A stretch of DNA of 64,000 nt from Nymphaea colorata (Eukaryota > Streptophyta > Magnoliopsida > Nymphaeales > Nymphaeaceae), in contig NC_045141.1 in the NCBI RefSeq assembly GCF_008831285.2, positions 16,850,106 to 16,914,105 of the forward strand. Reading direction: 5' to 3'. The notes under the pieces were generated by a model. That model worked only from the letters and a program-made list of their open reading frames with translations. It was not told the DNA's origin and searched no databases. This document shows positions 1-12,705 of the stretch, in pieces (position 1 is the stretch's first letter; each line of letters starts with the position of its first letter). The translations under genes and the position numbers were made by a program.

Positions 1-1381
1 CCTTTTTCCCACTCATGCTTTCTGTTGAATGTGTGCCCTTGTAAATTGATTGACGCATCAAACATTCCCTTGTGAAGCAAACGGTGCCCAGTTTTATTTT
101 GTTGGTGATTTTTCTAACATTTGAACTTACAAGAAATTGTCTCACGTGGGAAGCAAAGTAATGACCACGGGCTTCAAACACATGGGCGCAGTTGATCTGC
201 CACCAATAGCTGTGGCTCTCTTTATATGATACGGTGCACTACACCAAAAAAGGTTTTTACCGGCCTATGGTGCCGGGAGAAATAACTCCTGGCGCTCAAC
301 AAGCGACCCGGTTGGTTTAGTAGCAGACGGCCACACTACCGCCACTGAATAAATGACGGCACCACGTAAAATTTCCACAGTGCAATCCAAGCCAATTATC
401 TTGTTACAGCAATGACGAAGGCACGTTTGAGCTGATTGCCCACTCCAGCCCATACAAGTTATCTTATTTTCATATTGGTGTCCATTATCTTTTTATTAAT
501 TTATATATAGTTGCACCCTTCAATTTTGAAATTTAAACTACTAATGCCCTTCAGCCAGAAATTTCTGGCTCCCACTGTTAAAGCATCAAAATCATAAGAA
601 AAAAGAGAATTTCAGTGCCTGAAGCACGTCATGCTTACCTCATAGCAAATAATTAAATATTGAGACTAAACTGTCTACGTATTTTTGTCATGTGCTATGG
701 TAAAAGCTGCAAGAAAAAGCATCTTTATAATGACAATGAAAACAAAAAGATGCTCCTATCATGAACCTAAGGTGCTAGTTAAATAAGTTTATGACTCTCC
801 CCTGATTCTCACACCTTTCAGTTTTTTGAATGGTTGTCACAAACATCGTTCTTAGCAAAATATCACAAGGTTCCCCTCTAGCATTTTTCGGCAAAGTTGT
901 TCTCTTGGGGAAAATCTCAATAATTTTTTTAAAAAGTAAAAAATCAGAAAAACTTATAAAATTTTTGAAAATTAAAAAAAAATCAGTATAAAATTGTCAG
1001 ATTTTCAAAATCTGGTGACCTTTTACCCATTTTTTCGTTTTATTTGTTTTTCTTATAAATATCATGATTCAAAATATTTGTGGCACTGTTTTTGAATCCC
1101 ATGTTGGTTGTAGAAGGATATAGTCATAGATCATTAAACAGGAGAAGCTTTCATGAACAGCTTCCTTTAATATTTGCTTTCATTTTAATAAATAAAAATA
1201 TGTCTAGAACTTGTTATGAATGCAATAAAATACTCTTATTGCTCAACCAACAGTCAGACATGGCACAAGCACGAGTGTCCGCATGCAAATGTCTACTACA
1301 ATCACATAAAACAAATAACCAAGTAAAATGCTTAAATTTCCACATATACATGCTAAAGGCATGGAAAGAAAATCCAAACGA
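1..1381. other. Intergenic, downstream of RNL-A
   Basis: No convincing gene is visible. The stretch is AT-rich with homopolymer runs around 900-1060. The only structure noted is a possible CACTA-type transposon end near 237. The short open frame at 1080-1385 (+) has no recognisable domain and lies just past the RNL-A stop, so it is more likely 3' flanking sequence. Confidence 0.5.
237..300 (+). mobile_element. Possible CACTA-type transposon terminus
   Basis: The stretch begins CACTACACCAAAAAAGG and runs into TTTTACCGGC followed by GC-rich sequence. This is the usual look of an EnSpm/CACTA 5' terminus in plants (CACTA, A-run, then TTTTACCGGC-like subterminal motif). I could not find the matching inverted end within the window, nor a 3-bp target duplication, so it may be a fragment. 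Confidence 0.35.
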
Positions 1382-4300
1382 CTAGTAAAGGAATCTCAAG
1401 TTGATGTCCTCTTTAGCCACTTCCACTCGTAGTTTGCTCAGGTTATGCCCTACAGTTGTCCACAAGCGAAAAATCTCATCATCACAAACAACAGTTCTAA
1501 GGCTTATCATTTGTCTCACTGATGCAGGCAGTTCCCTCACACTTAAACACCAGCTCATGTCAAGCCTTTCCAAACGGTGCAGTTCACCAATTCCTATTGG
1601 TAAGTCCTCGATGTTTGAGCAATGAGACACGTCTAATATTCTGAGACTTGCAAGCTTACACACGGAGTCCGGTAGACCCTCCAAACTAGTACAAGCATGT
1701 AGCCTTAGAGCCTCTAATCCAGTTAATGAGCCAATGCTCTCTGGCAAGCCATTTAAATCAGGGCAGTTTGTGATGCTCAATCTCTTTAGATTGGAAAGGT
1801 TGCAGATTCCAGGAGGCAATGCGTCTAAACCTTTGCAGTAGTCTACTTCTAGCTCTGTTACAGCAGGGAAGACCCTCGGGATATCCAGTGGCAAATAACC
1901 ACCATCTTGACTAACCTCACAAAGCACCAGTGATAGCTTTTGCAGATATTGCAATGGCTCTGTAAATGTAGAAAGCAACGGGACCAATATCTTTTGCAGT
2001 CTGATTCTCCGGAGATTTTTTAGAGAACCAAAGGTTGAGAGCCCACTGAGTGCTGCAGGATTGGAGCTGTGATTTGCAATAATCAAGACCTTGAGATTTT
2101 CCATTCTCTCCAGAAATGGAGGCAAGCAATATGAGTTAGCTGTGAAGTTAAGGATAAGAACTTCAGCATGAGGAAGTGCCATATCAAACCAGTTCCAAGG
2201 ACCCATTTCACCTGCATACCCATCAAATGTTCCAACATAGGGTAAGCAACGGAAAAATCAGCAAAAATGAATTGAAATTTTCACATTTACCGGTTTGTAT
2301 GGATACAATCCGAGCTAGGGACGTCTGTTGCTGCATTTTAGGAAGGTCGACTTGTTTCAAAAAAAGCATGACATTCTGTTGCGCATTGTTATCATCATTC
2401 CCCTGGTTGGTATAGATAGCCAATTCTCTCAGCAGATCATGCTGAAGAATAAAAAGGTTACTGAAGCTTCCATCTATGTGTCCAGCTGCATCCCTAATAA
2501 GCAGTAAGGCATTACAAAACCAGAATTATTAGAGAAGACAAACATTCTAATCCTGTATAAAGGAAAGGAAAGTACTGTGTTCTTTCGATGAGTGTGAACA
2601 GGTTTCTTCTGGAGAGTTCAACTAGAGCAACATAGGCGTCGTCTTCATCAAAACCACGGATTTCAATCCACATGTCAACGACTGAGGCAGCAGGTATCTT
2701 TTCGTCTTCAGGAAATGAACCCAGGTCCATAAAACACTCTTTGAGGTCTTTTTCCAACGAAATTAAGCTGGTGCCCAGAATATTCAGAAGAGCTTTGTGC
2801 TCCTTAAAAATTTGTCCACCTTTCAGAAGCATCTGTGCTGTCTTACGCCACTTTCTCAATGATTCCCGCCTCAGTGAACTTCCTATCACTTTTAGTGCCA
2901 AAGGGAGACCCTTGCAGCCTGCCACTATCTGCAATATAGTGATTAGAAGTTCAACTTTTTGGAAGAAAATAATAGTTAACAAACATATGTAGACATGAAA
3001 GTGTATCGTGCTAGGACCGAAAACTGACACAAAGCCATGCAAGTATATCAAATACTATATGCAGTCAACAAATATCCGCAACAGCTCTCAAGTAATCAAC
3101 ATGTGAACAAGAAACAAAATTTTGATGGGCATACGTTTGTTTAGGCATTTGCACGTCAAGAAGTAGTCCATTACATTACAACTAAATGTTGACTGGATGC
3201 ATACATAGGATAACTGGTAAGTACTTTAATATTAAGAAATATGCACATTTTTTAAGCAAAATTCAAAATTTGACGCCTTTAAATACTGACCTGTTTCACC
3301 ATGTCATCATCTGGTTTATCAATTGCCTGGTCAGAGTCAATAGCCAGGTGACAAAATAGATCCAATGCATCTTTCTGTCCAAGCAGTGGTAAGGTGTAAA
3401 TAGACTTAAGCAGCTTAAATTTGATTCTAGATGTAACAAGAGTTTTTATGCCTGCAATCTCAAACAGAAGCTTCTCGAGTACCACTTCGGACCAAACATC
3501 ATCCAGAACCACCAGGACAGGATGTCGTTTTCGTTTGTTTAAATTAAACATCAGCTGAGTATATGCGTCATCCTCATCTATGAACTTAGGTACAGAATTG
3601 GGATTGACCAGCCTTGCCCACAGTCTCTGATAGATCACCATCAGATTGGGAGATTCTGAAACAGTTAGAAACACAATTTCTCCGAACTTCCCTAAAGATG
3701 TGAAACCATGAACCCATTAGCAAACATCAAGTGTATAAAGTTTGAGGAGACCAATTGTCAAATCAAATGGATGCTTCTTTCGCTGAATTAATGAAAAATT
3801 GATTATCAATATGAGATGTAATTCCTTTGTTTGCAAACAACAATAGCATGAACTACTTTACAATTTCAAGAATTATCAAAATCGTCATCTTTGGTATTTA
3901 ATAAAAAATATCAGTCTATAGAAGAAAGGATGAAAATTTTGCAAGGTATAGAGAGTTATGGATTAGAGTTCAAGAGGAAGAAGAGGCTCCTAAGAATAGA
4001 GATTGGATATGCATGAAAACCTAAAAGGTTGTCTGCTACAAGAGAATCACAAGGAATGCAATTACAAAGTCAACATAAATATTCTATTGTCCTCTTTAAA
4101 ATAATGTAAACCCTAATAAGCAACTTTAGTTGTTATATTTATACGTTGTTAAAATTGAACGCTTAAGCACTGTAAGGTTTAGGCCTCTGGATATTTGCAC
4201 AAAAATCTCGTAGGAATGATCTATTCAGTCACACGCTACAGTAATTAGGAAATAAACAATTTATTTACCTTTTCATCTTTGAGGTTTACATAAACCAATC

Positions 4301-5447
4301 AGATTATGGAGGTCCTACCACCAATAACTCATGGTGAACAATAATTTATAACTGCTTAAATCAATTCAGAAAGGGTAAGTCTTAAGTGAATCTTCATTTC
4401 CATTTGAAATAAGACATGCGCTTTCGGCAGTATAAATAATTAAATACCAAGAAAACTAAATTTTGGACATATATAATGTAATTTAGAGGAAATTGGAGGG
4501 AGGGAATGATAGCTAAGAGCTATACCAACTTTTTTTTAGAGTGTGGTTTTCTTTGTCCACATTTCTTGTCATGTTTTTCCATCTTTGGCTTCATATAGCA
4601 TGATTAGATAATTCAATGATCCTTACATTCACTAATTTTCTAACTTCTACAAATCATTAATGTCTGCACCTCTCCTATACATTCACATATTTACATGCAC
4701 ATATGCAGAAAGCCAACAAAATTAACATTTAAGATATGGTGGTGCAACAAGGCATGTAAAAGACAGAAAAACAGAAGATAAAGTACCTTTTACTGCCTCA
4801 TCTTGGCAGAGTTTTGCCACCAAGGTTGTTTTACCACATCCTCCAGGTGCACATACTCCTACCACATCTTGACTGAACAACCTTCTTTTTAACTCTTCCA
4901 GAGCAGCTCGTAACCCAACAATCTTACTTGGAACTTCAGGCATAGCGTAGCTACAGTAAGGAATATCATCTTGAACACTGGAACTGGTACTGATGCTACT
5001 AAACCTCCTAAGCAACTCTTTCATGTCTATTCTGCTCCTTTTTGTTTCTACCCATAAGTTACTTTGCACTTCCACATCTAGAAACGTTCTAAACTCTGTG
5101 TCTAACTTGATTAATTTCTTGGAATACTTGTATTTCTTCCAGAGATTCCACTTGCGCACTTTAGAACACTTTTTGATCAACATCTGGCCATACTCTAATT
5201 GTTCACGCAATTCAGACATACGGTTTTTCATTTTAACTGTCTGAGCATCATCAATCTGTTTGCCATCTCTTAGTTCCTCATCAATTTGTTCAACCTGCTG
5301 TATTGAATATCGTAAACTTGTTAGGGTTGCTTTTAGCCTCTGGAAATGCTCTCCGAACTCTGAAACATTATCACGTGCCTCTAGAACTGCCTTTAGTAAC
5401 TCCGCGACCACAGCACCTACTAATGCTCCACCAATTAAATCAGCCAT
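1382..5447 (-). CDS. RNL-A: intact RPW8-NB-ARC-LRR helper-type NLR, 5 exons, 815 aa
   Basis: Exons read by hand: 5447-4787, 3691-3291, 2928-2576, 2493-2291 and 2211-1382. All introns are GT-AG with phases 1, 0, 2, 1; the total is 2448 nt. The start is the ATG at 5447 because MADLIGGALVG is the expected RPW8 N-terminus; an upstream in-frame extension is unlike the family. Residues 1-150 are the RPW8 (CC-R) domain with a glycine/alanine-rich first helix. NB-ARC follows: P-loop GGCGKTT (202-208), kinase 2 VLVVLDDVW (279-287), GLPLAL (361-366), CFMDLGSFPED (419-429), and QHD (489-491) in place of MHD. LRRs start at about 540. Length and five-exon layout match ADR1/NRG1-type genes. In the family such proteins oligomerise at the plasma membrane as calcium-permeable channels downstream of sensor NLRs. 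Which clade (ADR1 or NRG1) I cannot decide by eye. Confidence 0.93.
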
Positions 5448-6959
5448 TTCACTGTGACTCTTAGGTGCAAAGAAATCGTTGTAACTCCTGGTACAGCAGT
5501 CTAACCATCGTCTTGAAGCTTCACTAACAAGTACATTTTCTTTGGTTCTCACATTGCCCCAAAAATTACATAAAAAGTGTGTCTGTCATCTTAGAGATCT
5601 TTCGATCTTCTCGTCTGTGTTCTTTCTTTCTTCCTATGAATTAACACGATTTTGTTGCGGACAAGCAAAACAGCTGCAGCAAGTTCATGAGAAAAGTATG
5701 TAAGCTTTCAACTCTTCACCGAAAGAGTTATCCAAGTCTTTAAGTTTTGGAGGAAAACAGCAAAAACTTCTCACTGCACTAGACCAGGAAAGAGAAAAAT
5801 GAAACAAAATTTTAAATTCAAAGGGCATTGTGAAGCGATAATGAGGCAAAGACAAGTGCATCTCATGCCAGAGAAATAAGGCCTGAGGGTGTATACAGAA
5901 ATAGATCTTATAGGAAAGGAAGCAAGCACAATACGATTGTCCAGTTCACAGGTAGTGTAATGGTGGCAATTACTTGTGCACTCAAGGTTCGTTCTCAAGT
6001 TCCTACTTCCTAGTCTTATTTTGTCAGCAACAAGGAGTACAACTTCTTCAGGACCTATGATTCTCAAGATCATCCTTTTTAACTGCCAAATGCTTAGGCT
6101 CCACACTTACCACTCCTCTTAGGAAGCACAAGAAGTAGAAAGAAGCTGGGCTACTTACAATATTTTGGACGTTTGCTTCTCCTACTAATGGAAACCTTTG
6201 CAGCATTTTATTCCTAGACAATGAAGACCACCTCAGGTCCCATTGATGCAACTGCGATCAAATAACCGAACATTGGTCCCACTTGTTCCTGAAAAATAGA
6301 CCGGCAAAAGAAGTAGTTCTTATGCGCCTTGCCGCCAATTACCTATGAGGGAAGTTGTCGATATCCAGCGCGAATAGCCATGGTGTAATGTTTTTTTCTT
6401 TCGTCCCCCCACCCCCCACACAACACCCTTTTCTTTTTCTTTTTTTTAACAGACGTTTCCCACTTCCAATCAAGCTGAAAGTGGTGATCGAAAAGAAAAG
6501 GTAGCCCTGATATGGTGAGTCCACTAATTGGACCTTCTTCTGGATCTAGAATCCAGCTAGGCTTACCTTTAGGGGTCAGCTCCAGAACACTATGGTGGCA
6601 CTATTACCATGAAGATACAGGAGTGTCAGCAGCTGGAAATGGAAGGCATGCATATTACTCGGGAAGCAGGAGAAAGCTGAGAAAAGGGGAATAGAAGTTA
6701 CACACACCAGGGCCAACGAAAATAATATCATGCTATAGAGCTATGCCAGAACAAACTCAAAAACCTTAAGTTGTAGCTGGACTGAACAGGTGTCCTCAAA
6801 ACCAAAAGGAAGAAACAAATCGAGCATATCATGAACTTGATCGTCAGCAAAACCCAAATCAACATAAGAAACAATTATAGAATTCATCCTAAGCTCTCCC
6901 ACAGCACCAAAGAGTAAAGAAAGAGGCAATTCATCGAGAAATTTCGCATCAAGATAAGA
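5448..6959 (-). other. Likely 5' leader / leader intron of RNL-A
   Basis: The TATA-containing module that resembles the promoters of the other RPW8 genes lies at about 7.1 kb, roughly 1.7 kb above the RNL-A start codon. In RNL-C and the RPW8-only gene at 33 kb it is only about 115-200 bp away. A long 5' UTR, probably with an intron, would explain this, but I cannot fix its splice sites. No coding domain is recognisable here. Confidence 0.35.
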
Positions 6960-7200
6960 GCAGAAACACACCTAAACGGACGTCAACAATTTGCAGCAAC
7001 TGAACGGGTCCTCTTCGTATTTGCAGCTCCTCCTAACTTTCCAAGGCGGGACCCCGAGAGAGAGAGAGAGAAGCAAGCAATTCCTCCCTGCACATCGATG
7101 GATGTTTCCTGTTGTTCAGCGAATATATAATCTTTAAGACCAGGTTGAAGGAATTTCCTCGAAGTGTAGTGCACAGCGCACTAAACATTTCTGAGATCGA
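6960..7200 (-). promoter_or_regulatory. RNL-A promoter and leader module
   Basis: On the minus strand there is a TATA box (TTATATATTC, 7121-7130), then a CT-rich run (7056-7072 reads as GA repeats on +), then the leader block TTTAGGTGTGTTTCTGC near 6975. The same leader block occurs in front of the RPW8-only genes at 33.5 and 45.7 kb, and TATA boxes in similar surroundings precede RNL-B, RNL-C and the 25-kb RPW8 remnant. This conservation is the reason for calling it a promoter; the start of transcription is inferred. Confidence 0.5.
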
Positions 7201-8022
7201 CAATGGAGAAAGCAAACAGGAAAACCCAGTCGACGAAGAAAAAAGTTGCCGTGGCCTGCCGAATTGTCTTGACTTATTGGCTGGCTAGAAAAAAGAAATG
7301 CGAAAGCCTTTGGAGGGAAGGCGCGTGGAAGGGAGGAAACGTTCAAGAAATCCACCTAACGGCCTTCATTTTCCAGTTTTGTTCTGAAAATAATATTTTA
7401 AAAAATAAGAATAAATCAGAAAAATAGTTAATATTTTAAGATGTATCGGTTAAAATTATCTCGTGTTTGCGGTTTATATTCAGTGGCCGAATTGAGAGCC
7501 ATTCTGACGACATTGACTCCAAACTCGGCTACGCTTGTGTTCAGCCTCATCTCTACCGTACAGATGATGTTTATTTAACATGTCAAGCGTACGTTACAAG
7601 CTGACTTAGTAAATTAATGGGAACTGGTGGTGAGCGACAATGAAAAATAATTAGTATATCTAAGACAATTTGGGTTGTGGACGAAAGAAAACATTTAAGA
7701 ATACATGGTTCAATGCAATTCTTTTGTCTCATATGTCTTGTAGATGTGACCTTAGAAGTAATTTAGCAGGACAGGAAGTTAACGCGTATCAAGTCGCCAC
7801 AATGACTCCCACGACACCGAAAGTTTGCTGGAAAAATAAACCAGAGCACAAAATACGTAAATAAAGAAAGTAAAAAAGAGAGGTTTTTTTCTTTCTAATA
7901 ATTATAAAAGACAACATAAAAGGTTTTCTAAGGATTATGGATCAAGGCTTTTATATGGGTTGAAGATAGAAATGATGAACATCGCCAAAATCACACCTGG
8001 TTCTTTTGGGCATCCACATCCA

Positions 8023-8300
8023 AGAGTGAGCTTAATTTACAAGGTTTATCATTTGCTACTTCCTCCAAGCAGAGATTGGTTACTTAACACGTTGTTTGAC
8101 AGCAGCATGAGTGTCCCATGAATATGTCCCAAAGATCGGGTAGATTCATATAACATTATTCGAGAGTGAGTTTAATTTCCAAAGTTTATCATTTGCTACT
8201 TCCTCCAAGCATAGATTAGCTACTTACGAGGTCGTTTGGCAGCAGTATGAGTCCTCCATGAATCTACGCCAAAGATCCGGCAAATTCATATAACACTTGA
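8023..8300. repeat. Two diverged ~143-bp tandem copies
   Basis: The sequence beginning near 8023 (gagtgagcttaattt...) recurs from about 8165 with scattered substitutions. Both copies contain tttatcatttgctacttcc and end in an attcatataaca motif. A third, weaker copy of the distal half may follow near 8400. It occupies the space where the lost 3' half of RNL-B would lie. Confidence 0.6.
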
Positions 8301-8497
8301 ACTAGTATTCTATAAATCAGCTCGAACTTTGATAACTAGTGTTTTATGAATTTGCTCAAAATACTCACAGAGTATCCTTCTTACCAAATGGTTTCTAAAG
8401 AGTTGTTTGATAATAGTAACACATTGTTATTGTCTCATGAATCTACCACAAAGAATGAGAGAGGTTTGAAAAACACTATAACAAGAGTTCCATGAGG

Positions 8498-8606
8498 CAG
8501 ATTAATGGGCAATAACTATGTGTGACTGTTGCCAAATGGTTTCAACGCTCAGCAGATTAATGGGCAATAACTATGTGTGACTGTTGCCAAATGGTTTCAA
8601 CGCTCA
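8498..8606. repeat. Perfect 55-bp tandem duplication
   Basis: The block 8498-8552 (starting cagattaatgggcaataac) is repeated immediately at 8553-8606 without visible mismatch. The identity indicates a recent duplication, in contrast with the diverged neighbours upstream. Confidence 0.85.
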
Positions 8607-9077
8607 AGCTAGTAGATCAGCTTGGCTAATCATCCAAACCCATGATGTGTTGAAGAGCTTTACAGACCAGAAGCAATTGTTCCACCCGAATCAGTCACTA
8701 AAGACGTTCTAAGGGGTCCATATTCACACTGGTTTTCCAAAGATGCTAGTTTGTTATGGAAAAGCGGGCTTCTCCCAACTTGGCGGAACATTTGGACAAC
8801 TAGAAATGATGTGTTCTGTTATCAATAGCGTCTTAGTCGAAAACTTTTGTGATGTGCTTCCATCATACAATGGATGAACTGTATCTATTGAACACTGCTC
8901 TATCTATTTCGAGTTTACACTTTACAGTGACATTCTGTCATTATATTTTGTTGTTGCCTTAACATCTTGTTAGGGGACCTCTCTCTCATATCGTCTATGA
9001 ATTTTCCGTGACAGGAATTAAGTCACTTAAGAATCAGAAAGGAATCTGCTTAAATCAATCTTCCTCTTCTGCATCTT

Positions 9078-11326
9078 CTACCTTGTTCTCCAAGTAAGAT
9101 TAAGCAAATGTTTCTCCGAAAGTTCAAAAAGTTTGAGAAAGGCCTTTTTCTCCGTTAGGTGGTATAGTTCAACCCACATGTCTATGATGGAAGCTGCAGG
9201 CAACCTTTTATCTTCAGGAAAGGAACCAATATCCAGAAAACAGTCCCGGAGCTGCTGGCACAGGAAGTCTATTGTGGTAGAGAAAACGCGGAATAGATCT
9301 TCCTCGCTTTTATAAATGTCACCTTTATTTTGCAGGTCTTCTGCAATACCGTCCCATTTTTCAATGGGTTCACCGTTTAGCCTTCCTCCTATATGTTCTA
9401 GTGCCAGTGGTAGTCCATCGCATCTTTTGATTATCTGCAAAAATAATCATATGACCTGATGATTAGAAAATGCCATCATATATTACTCAGCACATTCGCA
9501 TGCTTAGTAGAAAATATTTGAGTGGAGTGAGAGTATGACACTAGGCTCTGTTTTTCAGGAGAAAACCTTGTTAGGTTACTCTATTATAAGTATATAGTGG
9601 AACTCTGTAGTGTTAAGAATCTGCCGGAATCAACAATTCAAATAGACTCGGAAGCAAATAGAAAACCTTGTTAGGTATATTATAATTATATGCAGAGTCT
9701 ATTCATTTTAGGTTTTTAAAACCAAGTCAACTGAATTGCTGAATCGGCCAGGGGCAGCCTAAGCCATTCGATTCATTCTCATTTTTACAACAGGGCAAAT
9801 ACCAACTCAATCTCTACAATCTCTAATAAGTATCAATTGCATCCAACACAAGTTGGCAAAAATAGATTAAAAACTTGGACTCGGGTAGATAAAAGCAGTT
9901 GATCATACCATAAAAAGCGGGCAGGTAAATAGGAAAATGAATACCTGCTCTGCTGCCATGGTGTAAACCGGTGATGTTTTTCCCGCTGCATGATAGAATA
10001 ACTGCTTTGCTGCCTCCTTTTCCAGCTTTGGCAATGGATAAATTTCATCCACTATATTCTTTTTCATCTTTTCTCTAGAGATGACGATGGTTTTTAGACG
10101 CTCTGTCCTAAACAAGAGATTCTTCAGATCCTTCTCAGACCAAACATCATCTAAGACAATCAAACGATTCCCAGAGCACTTAATTTGCTGCTCACTCAGC
10201 CCATGCGCTATCTGCCTCACAGCATCTTTTACGTCTTCAAACCTGGGCACCTCTCCACCAAGCAACTGAGACCATATTCTTTTGAGAATGTCCAGTGTAT
10301 CTGGCGATCTCGAAACCGTGAAATAGAAGATATTCTTACCGAACGAGCCTGACAACAGCCGACCCAGTAGACAAGTGAGGAACCAGTATTTGACAGGTTC
10401 TATTCCACTATAGAGGGATGAAGAATTTAAAATTGTGGCACATATATATATTTGAAGTTATTTTAATCATAAAAAAAATTCAGACTGCTACGTGTACTGT
10501 ATAGTGTATGTCAGCCAAAGCTTGTGTTAGTCCAAGATCAACTATCTAAATGCACGCAAAATTGATGGTTAAAATCATCGTTTTAATTTACAAAATAACT
10601 GCAATCACGATTTACCGAAGAAAGTTAGGAAACACAAATTTCTTTTCAAAACAATGAATTCACCTTGAACGTCAAATCTGTGAGACAGACAAAAAGGAGG
10701 AACGTCATTGAGCAATAGAAGTGAAAGGCACCTGTGATATCTGGGTCCCTGCAGAGGCTGTTCACCAAGGTGGTCTTTCCGGAACCCCCCATCCCACAAA
10801 CGCCAACCACCTGATGCTTCTTCAATATCTCTTTCAGCTCATTCAGAGGCGTCACTATCCCAAAGACCTTACCAGGGAGAGGAGGCAGAGCAGCAACAGA
10901 ACCTCCTGACATAATTCCAGTCACCTCGTCTCCTCCCAGCAACTTATCCAACTTGGAATTTATTTCCCCCATCCTCGAGCTCAGAGCCAAAACCCCCATC
11001 AAAGTCGCAGTCCGTCTGCTTTCCTGAATCGCTTCTTCTAGCTCTTGCAGCCGCCTGGAGTAGTCGACGTGCTTGCGGACGTTCCAGCAGGAAACTTGGG
11101 CACATTCGCTTATGAGATCTCCGCCCCTTGTCATCTCGCTGCACAGAGCCTCCAGCTCCGGATTCGTCGAAAGTTTGTCCAGTACTGGTCTTAACCCTTT
11201 CAACGCTCTTCCAAGCCGTTTGTAATGCTCTTTAAACTCACTATGTTGCCCAGCCACTCGTTGGATTACATTCCACAACTCTTGTGCTGCAACGCCAGCA
11301 AATGCACCAGCAAAAATTTCCGCCAT
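9078..11326 (-). CDS. RNL-B: truncated RPW8-NB-ARC protein lacking MHD motif and LRRs, 451 aa
   Basis: Exons 11326-10732, 10348-9945 and 9434-9078 carry the same first two intron positions and phases (1, 0) as RNL-A and RNL-C. Start is the ATG at 11326 (MAEIFAGAFAGV). The RPW8 domain occupies roughly residues 1-150. NB-ARC motifs are complete up to RNBS-D: P-loop GMGGSGKTT (178-186), kinase 2 LIVLDDVW (261-268), GLPLAL (340-345), CFLDIGSFPED (398-408). The third exon still carries a donor-like AG/GTAGAA at the position where its relatives splice (after 9082), but reading through it gives an immediate TAG at 9080-9078. No QHD exon or LRR exon follows. It could be a working short RN protein, possibly a modulator of full-length RNLs, or a 3'-truncated pseudogene. 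The intact frame over three exons favours recent or ongoing constraint. Confidence 0.8.
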
Positions 11327-12560
11327 CTTCCCTGGTTTTCCGGCGACACCTGCAACGCCCCTCCCCTTTACTTCCGCTGCAAATATTATAGAACAAAAAA
11401 ATGGACATTTACAGATGGAAAAAACAAAAATAGGAAAAACAACGTGGCGGGATTCCTCTAACAGCAGGAGAATGAGAATTTAACTTCGCTGCTAAGTTTT
11501 TCTTGAGGCATCTACAAAGATGCCACCAACAAAGAATGGGTTCTTTCTAAAGCAAGAAAAACCGTCAATCACCCTCAAGATTCTTTTCTTAATACATGTA
11601 CCTTCTTATAAAGACTCAAATTAATAGTGTATTCCACCTGAATATATTGGGATGCCAATAGATTCGATCCCAATTGGATGTACGCTTCACAGTGCTTGTT
11701 TTATTGGATGTTCATATATGTAGATTTGGAAACAAATGAAAAAAACTCTATATCATATCCAAATCTGACTTTTAATTTGAATCCGACTTATAAACCAAAT
11801 CTGAACCGCATTACCAACTACAGCAGTAGTTCACGTCATAATCTTCTTTCCTGTTAAAGGGGACTTGGCAGTTTAGACACGGTACGAATCACATGGTTGT
11901 TGAGTCAAGGATATAAGGCGAGAAGAAACAGAGAACAAGGGTCTGACCATGACAGTCTTCATTTGGTTAAGGTTCCTGAGGACTCCCAAGTGAGGTAGCG
12001 GGAAGGAGGAGGGAGGCGAGAGTGGTTCAGTTACAGCCTTACAGAAACAACCGTCGTCTTCATCAATCATCATCTTCGTCGCAAGCGTGAGCAATAGGAA
12101 GCATGAGAGAAACAGACAGACAACGAGAGAAGGAAAGACTTGCTCGCTTCCGATATTGATACAAAGCGTTCTACGCCCTTTTACTTCTTCCTTCTTTGAC
12201 CTTGGTTGCCTTCTTCTGTGCAGCTGAAGAAGACATTGGAGCAAATCTCGTGAAGCGAGAGAGCACGAGTAAATCACAAGCAAACTCCAGCGGGCAAAGA
12301 AATATTCCACGGATTTAGATCCCAACCCTCAAAAGTGAATTATAATCCATGACAAGAACTCCCGGTTTTACATCTGAAACACGCCCTAAGTTTAGGGTTA
12401 GGATTGCTTGTTATTGAATGGGAAAAGGAAAAGAAAACTCACATGAACTTGAAAAATGAGGAGCTCCTTTCAAAGAGAAGCCAAACGAGGGAACCGGCTT
12501 ACCTTGCCTTCGGACTTGTCTGCTCGGTGGAGCAGTTCTAAGTCCTTTGTTTTTTCCGTG
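11327..12560 (-). other. Upstream/leader region of RNL-B
   Basis: The interval separates the RNL-B ATG from its putative TATA box at about 12.57 kb, so it is probably a long 5' UTR with an intron. It includes a stretch of degenerate 'aaatctga' repeats near 11.7-11.8 kb. An open frame at 11873-12325 (-) begins at a TTG and has no recognisable domain; I do not call it. Confidence 0.35.
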
Positions 12561-12640
12561 TCAGAATTTATAGAGACCATTGGAACCCGGTGGGAGAAAT
12601 TTCTTCGAGAAATAATGGGCGGCTCGTTGAATCTTTTTCA
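12534..12640 (-). promoter_or_regulatory. RNL-B promoter module
   Basis: The block matches the upstream region of RNL-C: gttctaag, a pyrimidine run, a TATA box (TATAAATTC on the minus strand, 12565-12573), then cctggtgggag-like and gttgaa...caaagaggaga blocks. The distal part also matches an orphan fragment near 43.1 kb. Function is inferred from conservation between paralogues. Confidence 0.5.
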
Positions 12641-12705
12641 GACCAAAGAGGAGACCGTTGGTTGATAATTGCCATGCAAGGCACTGAATTAGTCTTCGGA
12701 AGAGG

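Larger units (their letters stand above)
7201..9077. other. Intergenic between RNL-B and RNL-A
   Basis: No exon 4 (QHD region) or LRR exon is visible in any frame where RNL-B should continue. The interval is filled by AT-rich sequence and two sets of tandem repeats (8023-8300 and 8498-8606). The short open frames here carry no recognisable domain. Confidence 0.5.

Noticed and set aside
11873-12325. 150-codon open frame on the minus strand
   Set aside because: It starts at TTG, has no recognisable motif, and lies in the probable leader region of RNL-B.
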